The position numbers were made by a program, and so were the translations under genes. From positions 2,942,615-3,006,614 of the forward strand of contig CM060851.1 of NCBI GenBank assembly GCA_030737835.1: a stretch of DNA of 64,000 nt, given 5' to 3'. Positions 11,971-25,051 of the stretch are shown one piece after another; the first letter of the stretch is position 1, and each line of letters starts with the position of its first letter. The stretch is from Acorus gramineus. Taxonomy: Eukaryota > Streptophyta > Magnoliopsida > Acorales > Acoraceae. The notes under the pieces are model-generated. The model worked only from the letters and a program-made list of their open reading frames with translations, ran no database searches and was not told where the DNA came from.

Positions 11971-14900
11971 TAAGATTAAGAGAATAAATATGGATAATAA
12001 TATACTTTAATAAATTTATTAGGAGTAAATATATAAAGTTATTAGGGTCGTTCTTGGACGACATCGCCATAATTTCTTTCATTCCTCCTTCCCACCAAAT
12101 CTATCATAATTGGATTAGAGGAATTCTCCTTGTGGAAGGGGTTACCAAACTGTCCCTTATTGTAATATGATTTACAAATCTTTTTTTTTTTCTTTTTTTT
12201 TTTTTTGTTGAAGACGAACTTAATATTATAGGCTTTGTTACACAGAGTTGTGGTCCAATACTATGGGCAATCCTACCAAGCCATATACCTTAATAGTCAT
12301 CCAACAAGACGGTATGTACCTCCTACGTGAGGTACATGCATCGTTAAATTTCTTACATTTGTTGAAAAATGAGTCTATTCAATTCATTTGTAGCGATATA
12401 GATTTTTTATTAAAACATGTACCTCATTAGATAATATTTATTATTTTTAAAAATAAAAAAATGTGCGAATTGTCACCAACATTATTCTCATATCATTTGA
12501 GTTGAAAAAAATCTCATATGAACACAATCATCCACAATCTATATCCATAAGTCAAACCGGTGGGATGAAAATCAGAGACCTATGAGGAAAATTCACTTCT
12601 TTTGTCAAAAAGCATGGGATTAAGATGATCCATTTAATTATTTGATTCAGTTGTCTATAGCTACAGTTGAAAACATGTTTACAACATATGATTTTGTATA
12701 AAGTAGCATAATAAAACTTGATTTCTATGAAGCTCACTTCTTCTTCTTTTTTTGTATAAAACATACTTTTTGCCCTGAAAGCTAAAATAAATTTTAATTT
12801 TCAATTATGCATACTTTTGAGAAGCCGTTGGTAACACATTTGTGCTTTTCTCGTTTTTAAAAAAGCAAATCATGCCCAAACGGATTTCCAAATGCTACAT
12901 AAGGCTTGTGTTACACCACAGCCGACGCCCCCAACCCCCAAAAAAAAAAATTTAATGAAATAAGAGTCATACCTATTTATAGCTATGTTTATACGTTTTG
13001 ATTATTTTAAGTAATATAAATCATCGAACAAGATATATGTTTTTATAAAAAAATAAAATAAAATATATACTCCAACGAATTGTTTATACTCATTTATAAA
13101 AAATTTAAAAAAATTTAATTAAAATTATAACTTGTTGGACATCGTTCAAGGTATATAGAACTGTAGGTGAGATGGTTAAACAGGAACTTGTATAACAACG
13201 GACAACGGTCATATATTTATTAACAAATGGTGATGTTTTTCATAAATGTATAGTAAAACCTTTAAATAAAATATGACCATCCAGAGTCTATTCTAAAGTC
13301 CACTATAGAACAGATCTTAAAGGTAATATTGATTTTAGAAGAAGTAAAATTTGTTTAGGCTCCATTTGTATTGTTTACTCCAAAAAAAAATCCTCTCCTC
13401 AATGGTTGAGGGGAGGTGATAATATAGAGAGAACAATTAAGGAGAAACATCTGACACTATTGGGGGGCTGATATATTTATTTATTTGAATTTCTGTCCCT
13501 TTCTGTTGAATTCAGTGGTTGCCTGTTTATGTCCCATTGAAGAGGAGATATGGAAACAATGACAATCTATATATAAAAAATTATTGGTGGGGGAGTCAAG
13601 TTTGGATGCCTAGGTAAGCCAAGTTTAACAAGGTAAAATTATATTAAACAAAAACAAAAACGAAAAGGAAAACAAACTCTTTACATACCATGTGGATTAT
13701 GGAACCCACCACACAAAAACCATGTGAATTATGGACGTTTAAAAATTTAATTATAAGGGAGACACTGTAATTACATTTATGTATCCACTTTTGTAACTGC
13801 TTTTGGAGGTTCAATTATAAGATTTTTTTAAAACATCAAGAATCATATGATCTTATTAAGATGGGATACCATCATTACCGAATCCCTCTTCTTTTTCTTT
13901 TTTTCTTTTTGATAGTGGAGGAAACTCTCGTGGCTGATCTTAGGTCAAATTGAAAAGGCTACATCCGCCTGTTTTGTACTTGAATCTCAAACCCGTCCTG
14001 TATTTTCATCAGGTTCGGTTTCCGGTTGACATTTTGGGGACCAAATTGTCTCAAAAGGGTTGAGTTGGAGTTTTTCGTTTATCCCCTTCCAATGCCATCC
14101 CTGTGTCAAAGGTTCAATGATGAACAGCTCATAAAGTGCATTGATGCAGAGAGCACATATAGTACGACTATTGTAACTTGTAAGGGCAAATTGCAGGTTA
14201 ATGTTCATCAATCCTCCTCCAAGTGGCTAAACAGCTTGCACGGTTTCGTGAAGTGGGTTTACGATTTTGGAATGAACTCATGCTCTGCTTCAGCAAGGCA
14301 TTGATATCCAAAAAAGAAAAAAATTTGCTCAAAAAAAAAAAGTTATCCAAAAAAAAAAATTGTGCCAAATTGCAACTCAATATCAAGAAAAATGTTATAT
14401 CTAAACCAATTTTGAGCCTAAATTAATTCTACCACCCCTTTGTCAGAAGTTATATATATTTATATGAGAATTCTTTCTTTATTGTATTATGACCATATGA
14501 ATGCATATGAACCAGATGCTAAAAGGAGGATTATATTTAGTATAATTGTCCATGCAAATTCTGATAAATTTTTTATGAAATATACATTAATTAAAGGTTC
14601 ATATACAACTATGCATATTCACAGTTTTACAATGTATATTTTATATGATTGCATCCGTGGGCGGAGTTTCTTGTTGTGGCTAGTAAAACTCTATATATAT
14701 ATATATATATATAACATGATCACAGTATCAAAAGAAAGATCAAAATATTAGAATCATCTTAGCTTTCCAAAATGCTTTTAAAACTAAACTCCCTTTTATA
14801 TAATTATTTGATTTTAAATTTGGTTTTATATGAGTAGTTATCACCAAATGATTGCACGTGTTAACAACTTTTGTAGAATATATCTTATTAAAAATCTAGA

Positions 14901-16506
14901 ACTATGCGTGCAACAAGTGTTGCTTTATCTAATCATGAACAACTCACTAGTGGGAGTCACACCTCACACAGTACCCCACTATCATGTATATTATATCTAT
15001 ACACTTGTTTTGTTTTATTGGATATTTTAAATCTTTGTCGTCTACACAATGTTGTTTTGGGTCTTATGCATTTATTTATTTTTTGTACTAAAGGTGATGG
15101 AGGAGGAGCAAAACAATCTTAAGTGAAGTATTTAGATTGTTTTTGTTCTATTGGATACACAATCTTGTTTAGGATTTTTAAATAGTCCTTCTTTTCCCCC
15201 AAAATCAGGTTTTTCAAACCCCATGTTTTTATTGCTGTATAAAAAGGTCACTGGTTTGGATTCCTGTGGACGATAATGTGTCCTGCTTTACTCTTCACTA
15301 ATTGAATTCTTGAATTAGGAAGTTCATCACGCTTAGAAAAAAAACAAAACCAATGTGGATCATAATTGGGGCTACAATGAGGGTTGGACATATCATTTTC
15401 CCTCGGTTATTTTCCTCCTTACGCCCCTTTGGATCCTATTATTAAATTATGACACATAACCCATTGAGAGGGTGGTAGGTCAAGATAGTCAAGAGATCCA
15501 ACAGTCCTAAAACGTTCATTGATTAAGGGTAAAGGTGATACTGAGATGTTTAGTCTCACATTGTCTAATGGGATGAGATAGTCTGTGCTTATATGTGAGC
15601 ACAACCCTTACAACCCAAGACAGGGCCCCATACATTATGGCAAAAAACATAGATTGTTTTAATCTTACACAATACAAACATTACAAAATATATACACAAT
15701 ATTATACAATCATTTAAATTAAAACATTCTACGTGATCATATGCACTGAGGAAAATGTTACACTATGATATTTTTTAAGCATATATTAATCAAATAAAGT
15801 ACATACTTTAAAAAATAACTTATTAGAAAATTTTAAATATTAGCTTTGATATGGAATTTTTATTTTTATGTATCAAAATTCAATCAAATATTGTTTATGA
15901 AAAATTGGCGGAGTCTTGGAGAAAAGCTTTCTTGAAAACATGCTTTAAAAAATTTATTCCAAATTAACGAGACTTTAGGTTGTCAACAAAAATAGTTAAA
16001 AAAATAGTTTTTTGAAAAACTGTATTTTGAATTAAAAAAAAATTGTATTAGTATTTTAAAAACTTTAATAATGGAATTAAATAAAAATTGAATACTCTGA
16101 AGAGGCACATATTTACGTGATTATGATTAGGAGCAAACCTTCATTCATGTGTCAAAATATATATATGAAAATTTTAATTTTAAAAAACTGTGGTTATTTC
16201 TATTTTATAACACAAAATAAATAATGTAGAGAGAAGATTAGAATAGAAAATAATGAAACACCGAACGCATAAAGAAAAGGCGAGAACTCGGCCGAAAATG
16301 TTTTTTAATGTGTCCAAAATGCCAAATAACAGCTGTGCATCCAGTATCCGCCACCTCAATCCTGTCCAATATATATGAAGAATTTATTTAAACAGAGGTG
16401 ATACAAAACTTGATAAAAAAGTTTTTTTTTTCTTGGGATAAAAAAGAATTTTTTTTTTTTTTTTTTTTGGGTCATTGCTTTCTGTAGTAATTACAACTAG
16501 AACTAA
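11971..16506. other. Intergenic DNA without recognisable genes
   Basis: No supported gene. It contains pieces of the GTTACAC MITE family (around 12310-12440 and 13000-13140), a run of TA dinucleotides at about 14692-14713, and an unrecognised 92-codon open frame at 14026-14304 that I do not call a gene. A tract at about 15540-15600 (TTTAGTCTCACATTGTCTAA and onwards) resembles motifs common in plant dispersed repeats, but its borders cannot be set. Confidence 0.55.
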
Positions 16507-16851
16507 GGCCCCGTTTCGGTTGCGTGTTTGGACGCGTTTTTATTTTTTGAAAAGCTGAAAAGCTAAAATCGTGCAGTCAAACGGGGTAGCTTTTTACAGA
16601 ATCGGAAGCTGGATTCCTTTTAATTTTTCCCTCGAAATCTGTGTTTTAAAAAGCTCAAAAACAACGTTTTTTTGTCAGAATCGATTTTTTGAATTGAAAA
16701 GCAACTTTCTCTGCCAAACATTAAACTCCTTTCAAATATTGATTCCTGATTTAAAAAAAAAAGCATCCTAAAAAAGTCAAGGTCTAAAATCATCTTAAAA
16801 AACAACTTTATTTCAAAAGCTACTTTTCAATCTGTGTTTTCAAACGGACCC
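16507..16851. repeat. Tourist-like MITE with TAA target duplication
   Basis: The left end GGCCCCGTTTCGGTTGCGTG is mirrored by GTTTTCAAACGGACCC. The trinucleotide TAA flanks both sides (16504-16506 and 16852-16854), which is typical of PIF/Harbinger-type insertion. The interior is AT-rich, with AGCTTTTT-like subterminal tracts and no coding capacity. Confidence 0.65.
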
Positions 16852-16974
16852 TAAGAAAAGTTCATCAAACCAAAATAATTACAGCCAAAAAGAAAAGGAT
16901 CCAATGATCCACAATCAACAGCCCAAGATAAATAAGAAATGGATGGGCTTCTTCCTAGAGAGCTACCCAGATGT

Positions 16975-18138
16975 TAACATTTGCGCACACGGGAGTATTC
17001 TGTCTCTGCTGCATCTTTTTCCACCAGAAGTTTCAGCTCATGCCAGACTTCATGTGGGCCAATACACGTGACGCTCGGCGAGGTTCTCCAGGTTGCTAGG
17101 TGATCCGCCACTTGATTGCCTTCTCTATATGTGTCTGAAGCCTTCCAATCTTCAAGCGAGTCGAGGAGAGCTCGCAACTCAAAATGTGTTCAGAGAGCTT
17201 TCCATGGTAGTCGGCCTTTTCTCCTAGTCCAGGCAATAGCGGTGGAGGAATCGCTTTCAATATGGACTTTTGACAGCCCACAATTAGCTTCCAATTTCAA
17301 TCCTTGAAGAAATGCCTTGTACTCACTCAAGTATGTTTATTGAGTGACTGTCCCTGTTCTGCACTGCTGCAGCCGCCAGCATTGCCCCCAGATTGATCTT
17401 GCAATACCGCACCATATCCCGCTCTATCCGACAGGAGGGAGCCATCGGAATTAGACTTGATCCAACCGGGATCCGGTGGAAACCATGAAACGCAAACCTG
17501 CAAGCTCTTGACGGTACGGATTGTGATGCCCCAGTTCTCAGCCAGCTTCCGAATTGTGGATACCCAGATCTAAGCCTGTCAATCGGACGGATACGGATCG
17601 GATATGCTAATATCCATATCCTAACTTTCGGATTCGGATACGGATATTAATTTTCGGATTCGGATCCCTTCGGATACGGATCGGATACGGATATTTTTCA
17701 GATAATTGACATGTTTAAATATTGACATTAATTTAGATAATCAAGTGATATTTTAAAGAGATGTTAAGATTAAAATTGAGATTTTTGAAGCTTATTCTCT
17801 TTTTCAGATATTATACATTGAAAATTTAATAGTATTATAATATTTTATCATTGTATTTACTCATACAAGATAACAATACGGAGAATATATAATTCAAATA
17901 TATACATTTTTATAATATATCTCGGATACAGATATTTTTCGGATTGGATAGACTGATATCCATATCCGCACTCTGGATCTTCGAATATCGGATATTTCTG
18001 ATTTTTTAGATAATTGACAGGTTTACCCAGACCTCTCTCAACTCTTTTCCTTGGAAAGCGATCTGAACATTCAATGCTAACAATCCCAATCAATTGGGTA
18101 TCTACTTCAATCATAATCATATGATGTGAAAATTGCAT
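16975..18138 (-). pseudogene. LINE-derived RNase H domain relic
   Basis: On the minus strand the segment 17520-17400 translates to SWFPPDPGWIKSNSDGS followed by GYGAVL, the WxKxNxDG start of the RNase H domain found at the C-terminus of plant LINE polyproteins. Further down, at about 17150-16980, a different frame reads YREGNQVADHLATW, the conserved end of that domain. The two parts are not in one frame, and a stop separates them near 17340, so the copy is dead. It is split by the hAT-like element at 17571-18025. Assignment of the part beyond that insert (18026-18138) is tentative. Confidence 0.65.
17571..18025. repeat. hAT-like MITE with GGATACGGAT ends, nested in the LINE relic
   Basis: The 455-bp element starts TAAGCCTGTCAAT and ends ATTGACAGGTTTA, 13-bp terminal inverted repeats with one difference. 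Arrays of CGGATACGGAT and ATATCCATATCC fill both subterminal zones. The flanks are CCCAGATC on the left and CCCAGACC on the right, an 8-bp direct repeat with one change, as expected for a hAT-type insertion. A diverged copy lies at 55026-55401. Confidence 0.65.
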
Positions 18139-19069
18139 ATTTGAGACATAATCCTTGTATATATAGATTAATCTCTGAAGCCAATTAATGGATTAAATAA
18201 TGATATGATGAGTCTGGATCCAGTCAAGTCTGATACCATTAGTATCGAATTGCACTGCTATTGTATCGAACTACATAGTATAATAATTAAATTGCACAGA
18301 AAATAACATTGTATTCAATAATTGACTGTACAATTCGATTCATAAACTATGTAATTCGATTAAATGGCAGTGCAGTTTGATACTGATTATCATAGATGGA
18401 CCCAAGATGTCCAACCCCACTCCCTTAATATTCGTTCATCCGGATATACATTTATGTGTAATAATGACTAGATGCTTGTAAGATATCCAACATGACACAC
18501 TGAATATGTGGTGAATAATGGAAACACTTAATTATGGTGTAATAATGTTACATCCCTTCAATCTTTAATTGCCAGTGAATAGTTATTTGAATGAACATGG
18601 TCCTTCAAAATTTAACATGGGCTATAAATGATTTACCTGTACCCTTTGAGAAAAAAAACAAGGGTTGTGTAGTTTTCAATAAAAGCTATTTGATTGAGGA
18701 AACCATGCCAACTATTTAACATTAAACATTTTCAAAAAAATCAAGAAATGAAAATATTTTTGTACAAATATATATCATGATTTTTAAAATGTTATTGATC
18801 AATTTTTATTGCTTACATGTCAAGAGAAACCATGCTCATAAGGAAAAAAAAACCTAGTCCTCATTCTTGAGGTGAACTTTCAATATTAGAAAATATAGAA
18901 AGAGTGAGCGCAAAGAATAGATGAGATATTCAGTGGTGAAATGAAAAAATATAAATAATTTTCATTTACATAATTGCTAATCACCAACATATCCTCATGT
19001 AATTGACCCACAATATTTTTTTCCCACAAAAAATTCAAGGAGGGGCATGAGGCCCCCTTTGTCCCTTAT

Positions 19070-19297
19070 GGTGCGTTTGATTGCGTGATTGCGCAGCGTT
19101 TGTGATTGTAGGAAGCTGCATTTGCAATCGTGCAATCAAACAGTTTTACTGTAGCAGCTTCCTGCACATATATTTCAGGTAAATAGTACTAAAAAACCGC
19201 GATTTAAAAAAGCTGAGAAAGTGAGCTTCCTGCAGAATCAGTTTTAAAACCTAGATTCCTGCAGAATCAGTTTTGCAATCGCGCAATCAAACGCACC
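19070..19297. repeat. MITE with GGTGCGTTTGATTGCG inverted ends
   Basis: The left end GGTGCGTTTGATTGCGTGAT is mirrored at the right end by ATCGCGCAATCAAACGCACC, near-perfect over about 22 bp in a 228-bp element. The internal tracts TGCAGAATCAGTTTT occur as a short direct repeat. The target duplication is unclear (TAT against TAG), so the superfamily is left open. The high similarity of the ends suggests a fairly young copy. Confidence 0.65.
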
Positions 19298-20007
19298 TAG
19301 TGTCAATCTCAACACAAATGGTCATGGTGTGTAGCTCCAATTATGCTTTTATTTTTTCTAGCAATGTTTATACTTAGTTAAATGAAGAAGTATATGACAA
19401 ATTGCACATCATATAATTTCAAAAAAAAAAAAAACACATGCATGACGAATGTATAATTGATCGCATATGACATTGTGCATGTCCTAACTGAATAGAAAAT
19501 AACGACAGGGAGACTATTGAAGATTGATAGAGTGACTGTTGAATTTGTTAAATAAATGTTGACAAACCAACTATTAATTGTTCTAAATGAAGGTTGACAG
19601 ATCAACCGTCGATTGGTTGGTGGAATCAGTGATATTCAAATTAAATTTATATTTTTATTTTTTTAATTGGTGTTATTAGGCAATTGGTTGGTGGGGTAGA
19701 CATTCCCTTTTTCTTTCCAAAGATTTATTTCCCAAAAGCACCCTAACTCAACAAGTACCTAGCATCATCTTCCCACAAAAAAAAGAAAATACCTACCATC
19801 ATTATTTTTATATTCTTTATCAGCTTAAAATATTATATTTTCAGAAGATCACATGTACAATGTATATATATTTTTTAAAAAAGAAAAATAACAACTCCCA
19901 AAGAAACACATCCCTCGAAAGTTGAAACGACCGTTGGATTTCCCAACATAATTTTTTTTAAGCCCTGTCATTCTACACATTCTCTCACTCTAAAATAATA
20001 CAAAAAA

Positions 20008-20548
20008 GGGGAAATAGCCAAATAACCCTCTACAAACTGTCCGAAATCCATAAAACTCCCTGGATTTTCTTAAAATTCATATAACCCTTTAAAAATACAT
20101 ATGTAAATCTAAATAACTCACTTAATTAAATTTTCATTGACAAATTATGATTATTCTAAAAATAATATGTCTTGTTAAGTCTAGTTGAAACATAGTATTT
20201 CAAAAACATCTACAATATGTTAAAAATGTAAAAAATTATTTGTAAATGACGATTTTATCCATTTAAATAGGGTTTTATAATTTGTTCAGAAGGATAAAAT
20301 CTTCATGTATAGAAGATTTTCACATTTTTAATAAATTATATAGGTTTTTGGTTTATTGTATTTTAAGTCAGGGCATATAAAACTGAATATTGACATAATA
20401 TTCTTTATCTGTCAATCAAAGTTTACTATCTGTCAATGGAAGTTTAATTCAAAGTGTTATTTGGATTTATGTGTTTATATAAACTTTAAGAAAAACAAGG
20501 GGTTTATATAGATTTCAAACAGTTGAAGGGGGTTATTTGGATTTGTCC
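20008..20548. repeat. Inverted-repeat element, CCAAATAACCC family
   Basis: The left end GGGGAAATAGCCAAATAACC and the right end, read inversely GGACAAATCCAAATAACCCC, form imperfect terminal repeats of about 55 bp. These go on into CCGAAATCCATAAAACTCCC and its counterpart TTGAAATCTATATAAACCCC. Related elements lie at 30516-31217 and 31224-31768. It is non-coding. Confidence 0.6.
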
Positions 20549-21889
20549 TAATTGTGCATGTATATATAGACACAATATTATTGTTCCCGGTTGAGATGTG
20601 ACATTATCTGATGGTCATGTCTGGCAGGGGTCAGAGGAGGCAATCGTTTCCTTGCTAGCTTTTCTGAAGCAGTCATTATTATCACTAGCTCAGGCTTAAG
20701 AGTGGGGACCCCTCACAAAGGGAAGACCCTTTTCTTTTCTTTTCTTTTTTTTTTACACATGATGTGGGTTAAAAAAAATAAAATAATAAGTGGTACAGCT
20801 TTATTTAAAATACCAAATTTAAAAATTGTATTTTTATTTCTTTTGTTTATATAAGTATACCAGGATTTATAAATACAACACAGTAAAAAATTATTTTATG
20901 TTTCAATATATTTTTAGTTATTTTTGTTTGAAAACGCTTTGATGAAGTTTTTCTTGTTTGATTGACTACGATAAATTATGTATAAAAGATAAATAAGATT
21001 TGAGTAGTATAATCAAACTTTAGAGAACCTAGAATATCATTATCATCTTATTCTTCTTTTATTATATTATTCAAATATCACCAATTATCTAAATCCAAAC
21101 AGTTTTTCCCGCACAATCAATCACTATATTTCAAATTGAATAAATTTATTTTTAACAAATGTAAAACAAATTAACGAAATATATATTTCATTTAAGAAGG
21201 TATATAACTTGTTTGAATGGTAATGAGCGAAATGAGATTATTAAAAATTATAATCGAGACTTCAATAAAACACTTAGAGTCACATTATGGCGTCGCTCTT
21301 TTTAAGATAATATTTGCCTCCAATACAGTGTGCACATAATACTGTAAATTGGTCTGCAGGATAACTCGAAACAATATTCACCAACGTATAGAATACTAAG
21401 TAGATTCAAGTGAATCAAGACTCCAGTATCAAATTTTGCAGAAACTCAATACCAAAACAGAGTGTTGGAAAAAAGAGAAAGTCTTATATGATTTTCAAGT
21501 GGTTTTAATTGTTGGAATCCATGTCTATTAATAGACATTGAAACACCTTTTCAAAACATTTAATTAAACAATGTATACATAACATCTTATCATTATAAAA
21601 TAAATAATATTTTACAACCATTACATTATACAGTGTTAAAGTTTATTATCTTTTTTAATGCGAAACTAAACCCATAACAAAAATTTTCCAAATACAGGAC
21701 TCAAACGTTTAAGATACAAAAAAAAAAAAAAAAAAAGATTTTGAAAAACAAGTAACAGAGATTACATCGAAGGTAAAAAAAAAAGATCGTGGAAGAGCGC
21801 TCTCATATTTATCCCCCAAAAAAAAAAAAAAAAAAAAAGACACCTCTGCATGTCTGTAATCTGTACAGGTTTCATCAGCACACACTCCC

Positions 21890-22723
21890 TCAAATGGGTT
21901 TCAAGAGAGAGATTCAGGTCGGGTTTTTGTTTCTCTAGGTGGGTCTGAGATCTGGGTGTCTCTCAGCTTTTTCTTTTGACAGGTTTCATGGCATTGTCTC
22001 TGTGAGATTTCTATTTTGTTTGGGTTACTTCAAGGATGTTTTTTTTGTCTCATTGTTTCTTATTAAAAGAAAGAAAATGTAGAAGCTCTACTTGTTTATC
22101 CATTCTATCTTCCTATGTTATCTTCACTGATGTATGTTGTGGGTTGTTGTGTAGATAATGTTGATGGACATTAATGAGAGTTATTGATTGGTTTGTCTTT
22201 TTTACTGTGATTCCATGCTTTAATAAGTATGTAAAGTTGGATTTCTTAGTTTCATTTATTTCATGTAAGTACTGGTTTTTGATTTTTTTTTTTTTGATAA
22301 TGTAGATAAATATTCTCTGGGTCTTTAAGTCCTTTAAAAAAGTCATTTTTTGAAACATATATGTTGCTTTTTTTGTTATTTTGGATGAATGTTCTTTGTT
22401 CAATTGTTGTTTGTTTAGATTCTTCAGTGAAGCAAAGCTGAAAAACCAGGCATTTAAGTCTTGTTCATTTTTCTCGAATAAGTTGCAATGCTTGCTATTT
22501 GAGACAAAGAACAAGTTCTTCTGTATTACTGTTTTATAATGTTTTGTTCTTCAATATGTGAAACAATAGATGCTTATCTCACATGTCTTCTTCTGTTTGT
22601 TTTTGGGTCTTGCTACAGATAGCCACACAAACCTCGGAAGGAGGCATTTGATTGTCTTGTAGAGCTTGTTCTCTTGTTCTTTCTCCAAAGACATAACCTT
22701 TGAACCTATTTTGTTGAGCCACC
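21890..22723 (+). other. Probable 5' leader and leader intron of the AGO10-like gene
   Basis: A good acceptor (TTGGGTCTTGCTACAG) ends at 22618, 105 bases before the ATG. It is preceded by a T-rich tract of several hundred bases that looks like an intron. Possible donors are GATTCAG before GTCGGG (21919) or CTCTAG before GTGGGT (21938). The transcription start was not located. A leader intron is usual for AGO1/AGO10-type genes. Confidence 0.5.
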
Positions 22724-25008
22724 ATGCCTACAAGGCAGATGAAGGAAACCTCAGACCAACACCTTGTGATCAAAACCCAAGTCAAAAAGAACTCCATGAA
22801 CCCACCTCACAAAGCACCCAAAACTTCACAGAATGGCAAAGACCAACCACTTCAAGACTCCTCAAATCCCACATTCAACCACCAAACTTCCTCTACAAAG
22901 CACAGGAGCCGAAGAAGGAGTCGAGGAAGCCGGAAAGGCAGTGCCTTGCGTCCAATGTGTTTTGAAACTCCAAGTGGGTTTGTTGAAAATGGAAGTCATT
23001 TGTGTGAATTGGAGATGAGTTTTTCTTCTTCAAGCAAGTCTTTGATGCTTCCACTTAGGCCTGGGTTTGGGCAGGCAGGGACTAAATGTGTAGTGAAAGC
23101 CAACCACTTCTTTGCTGAGCTGCCAGACAAGGACTTACACCAGTATGATGTAATTACATCTGAACCATGAATTTCTCATCTCCTTGGATTTTGTTATATA
23201 TGTTTCTTTTTTGTTGTTATCTTTGTTGGGATTATGTATTTCTCTTTTGGTGGTTTTGAAGGTGACTATAACACCTGAAGTGGAGTCAAGGAGTTTGAAC
23301 AGGGCTATCATGGAAGAGCTTGTTAAAATGTATAAGGAATCTGATTTGGGGGCGCGGTTGCCTGCCTATGATGGCAGAAAAATCCTTTACACTGCTGGGG
23401 TGCTCCCTTTCACTTCTAAAGAGTTCAATATTCAACTTGTTAATCAGGAAGATAGCATGAACAGCCCAAAGTGATTATTCTCGTCTATCTCTTTGTTCGC
23501 ACTTTTTTTGGGTTCCTAATATTTGTCTGAGAATTAGTTGATATTTCTTTATTTGATGAGGTACTAACATTGATTTTGTTTTGTCCAAGAATGAGAGAAT
23601 ATAAAGTGTTGATAAGGCTTGTTGCGCGAGTGGATTTGCATAACTTGGGTCAATTTCTAGCGGGAAAATGCACTGGTTTTCCTCAGGAGGCTCTTCAGGT
23701 TCTTGATGTTGTTCTTAGAGAACTCTCAAACAGGAGGTTTGTGTTTGATAGACTTGAATTATATTCATTTACCCTATTTAGTTTGCAAGGATACGCTAAT
23801 TACATGACTAATGTGTGCTTCTGAACTTCAAAGGTACAATCCCATTGGGAGATCATTCTTTTCTCCAGATTTTAGGACTCCCCAAAGGCTTGGCAATGGT
23901 ATAGAGTCTTGGCGTGGTTTCTACCAGAGTATAAAGCCTACCCAGATGGGCTTATCACTAAATATCGGTACTGAACCTCATTCTTTAAAATTTCAAACCC
24001 TGTTCTTTAAAATTTCAATAGTTGTTGTAAAGTGTATAATCCAGTTATTTGATGTTCCTTTCTCTTCTTGTTTTGTTTTGCAGACATGTCTTCGACAGCA
24101 TTTATTGAGCCGCTTCCGGTGATTGAGTTTGTAGCTCAACTTCTAGGGAAGGATGTCTTGTCAAAACAATTTTCTGATTCTGAACATATAAAGGTTATAT
24201 TCTTCCCTTGATAAGTGAAATTTAAATTTTTTAAAACATCATAATTATAAGTTTTTCATGTAGTGGGAACTTTCACAAGTCTTCATTGAATGTGTAAATC
24301 CAGATTATCAAGGCCCTAAAGGGAGTAAAAGTCGAAGCAATCCACAGAGGTGATGTACGCCGGAAGTATCGCATTTCGGGATTAACCACATTGTCCACAA
24401 GAGACCTTACGTAAGTTCAATACATGAGCTAATAGTATGGGCCTCTTTCTTCTGATTCAGTGCTTTAATGCTTGTAGATATCTTCTTTTGTGTAGGAAAA
24501 ATGTGTCTACATTGCGGTTGTATAATGCAATATCTTGAAATCCATAATTTTAAATGACAATTAGAGTTCAAAACAAATTGCCTAATAATAAAGACATTTT
24601 TTTACTGATGTCATAAAGTATAATAGGTTTCTAATGATTATTTTTTCTTGATTCCATGAACCATGATAGGTTTCCAGTGGGTGACCAGTCCATGACATCA
24701 GTGCTCAAGTATTTTCAGGAAATGTATGGATTCACCATCCAATATGCTCATCTTCCTTGTCTTCAAGTTGGAAATCAGAGAAAGGCCAACTATTTGCCAA
24801 TGGAGGTAGCACTTGTGAACTCATGTGTCTTTCTTAGAACCTAAATTCTTAGTGTCTAACTATTGAGTATTTTCTTGTAGCTAGGCTTGCAAAATCATGC
24901 GTGGACAAAGATACACAAAAAGGTTGAATGAAAAGCAAATCACCACTCTCTTGAGAGTTGCTTGCCAGCGGCCAAAGGGTTGTGAGAGTGACATTTTACA
25001 GGTGCAAA

Positions 25009-25051
<43 letters not shown>

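Larger units (their letters stand above)
18139..21830. other. Intergenic DNA upstream of the AGO10-like gene
   Basis: No gene. It holds the MITEs at 19070-19297 and 20008-20548. From about 20600 onwards it should include the promoter of the Argonaute gene, but I see no convincing TATA box. Long A runs lie at about 21718-21736 and 21819-21838, just before the likely transcribed leader. Confidence 0.55.

Noticed and set aside
14026-14304. 92-codon open frame in slightly less AT-rich DNA
   Set aside because: No recognisable motif, no promoter or splice context, and the DNA beside it breaks into poly(A) runs. Possibly an old repeat fragment.
15540-15610. Possible LTR-type repeat fragment
   Set aside because: Only a short motif is familiar; no second terminal repeat, primer-binding site or coding part is seen.
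22666-22965. 99-codon frame overlapping the start of the AGO10-like gene
   Set aside because: It begins at TTG, not ATG, and runs in another frame over a strongly matching Argonaute N-terminus.
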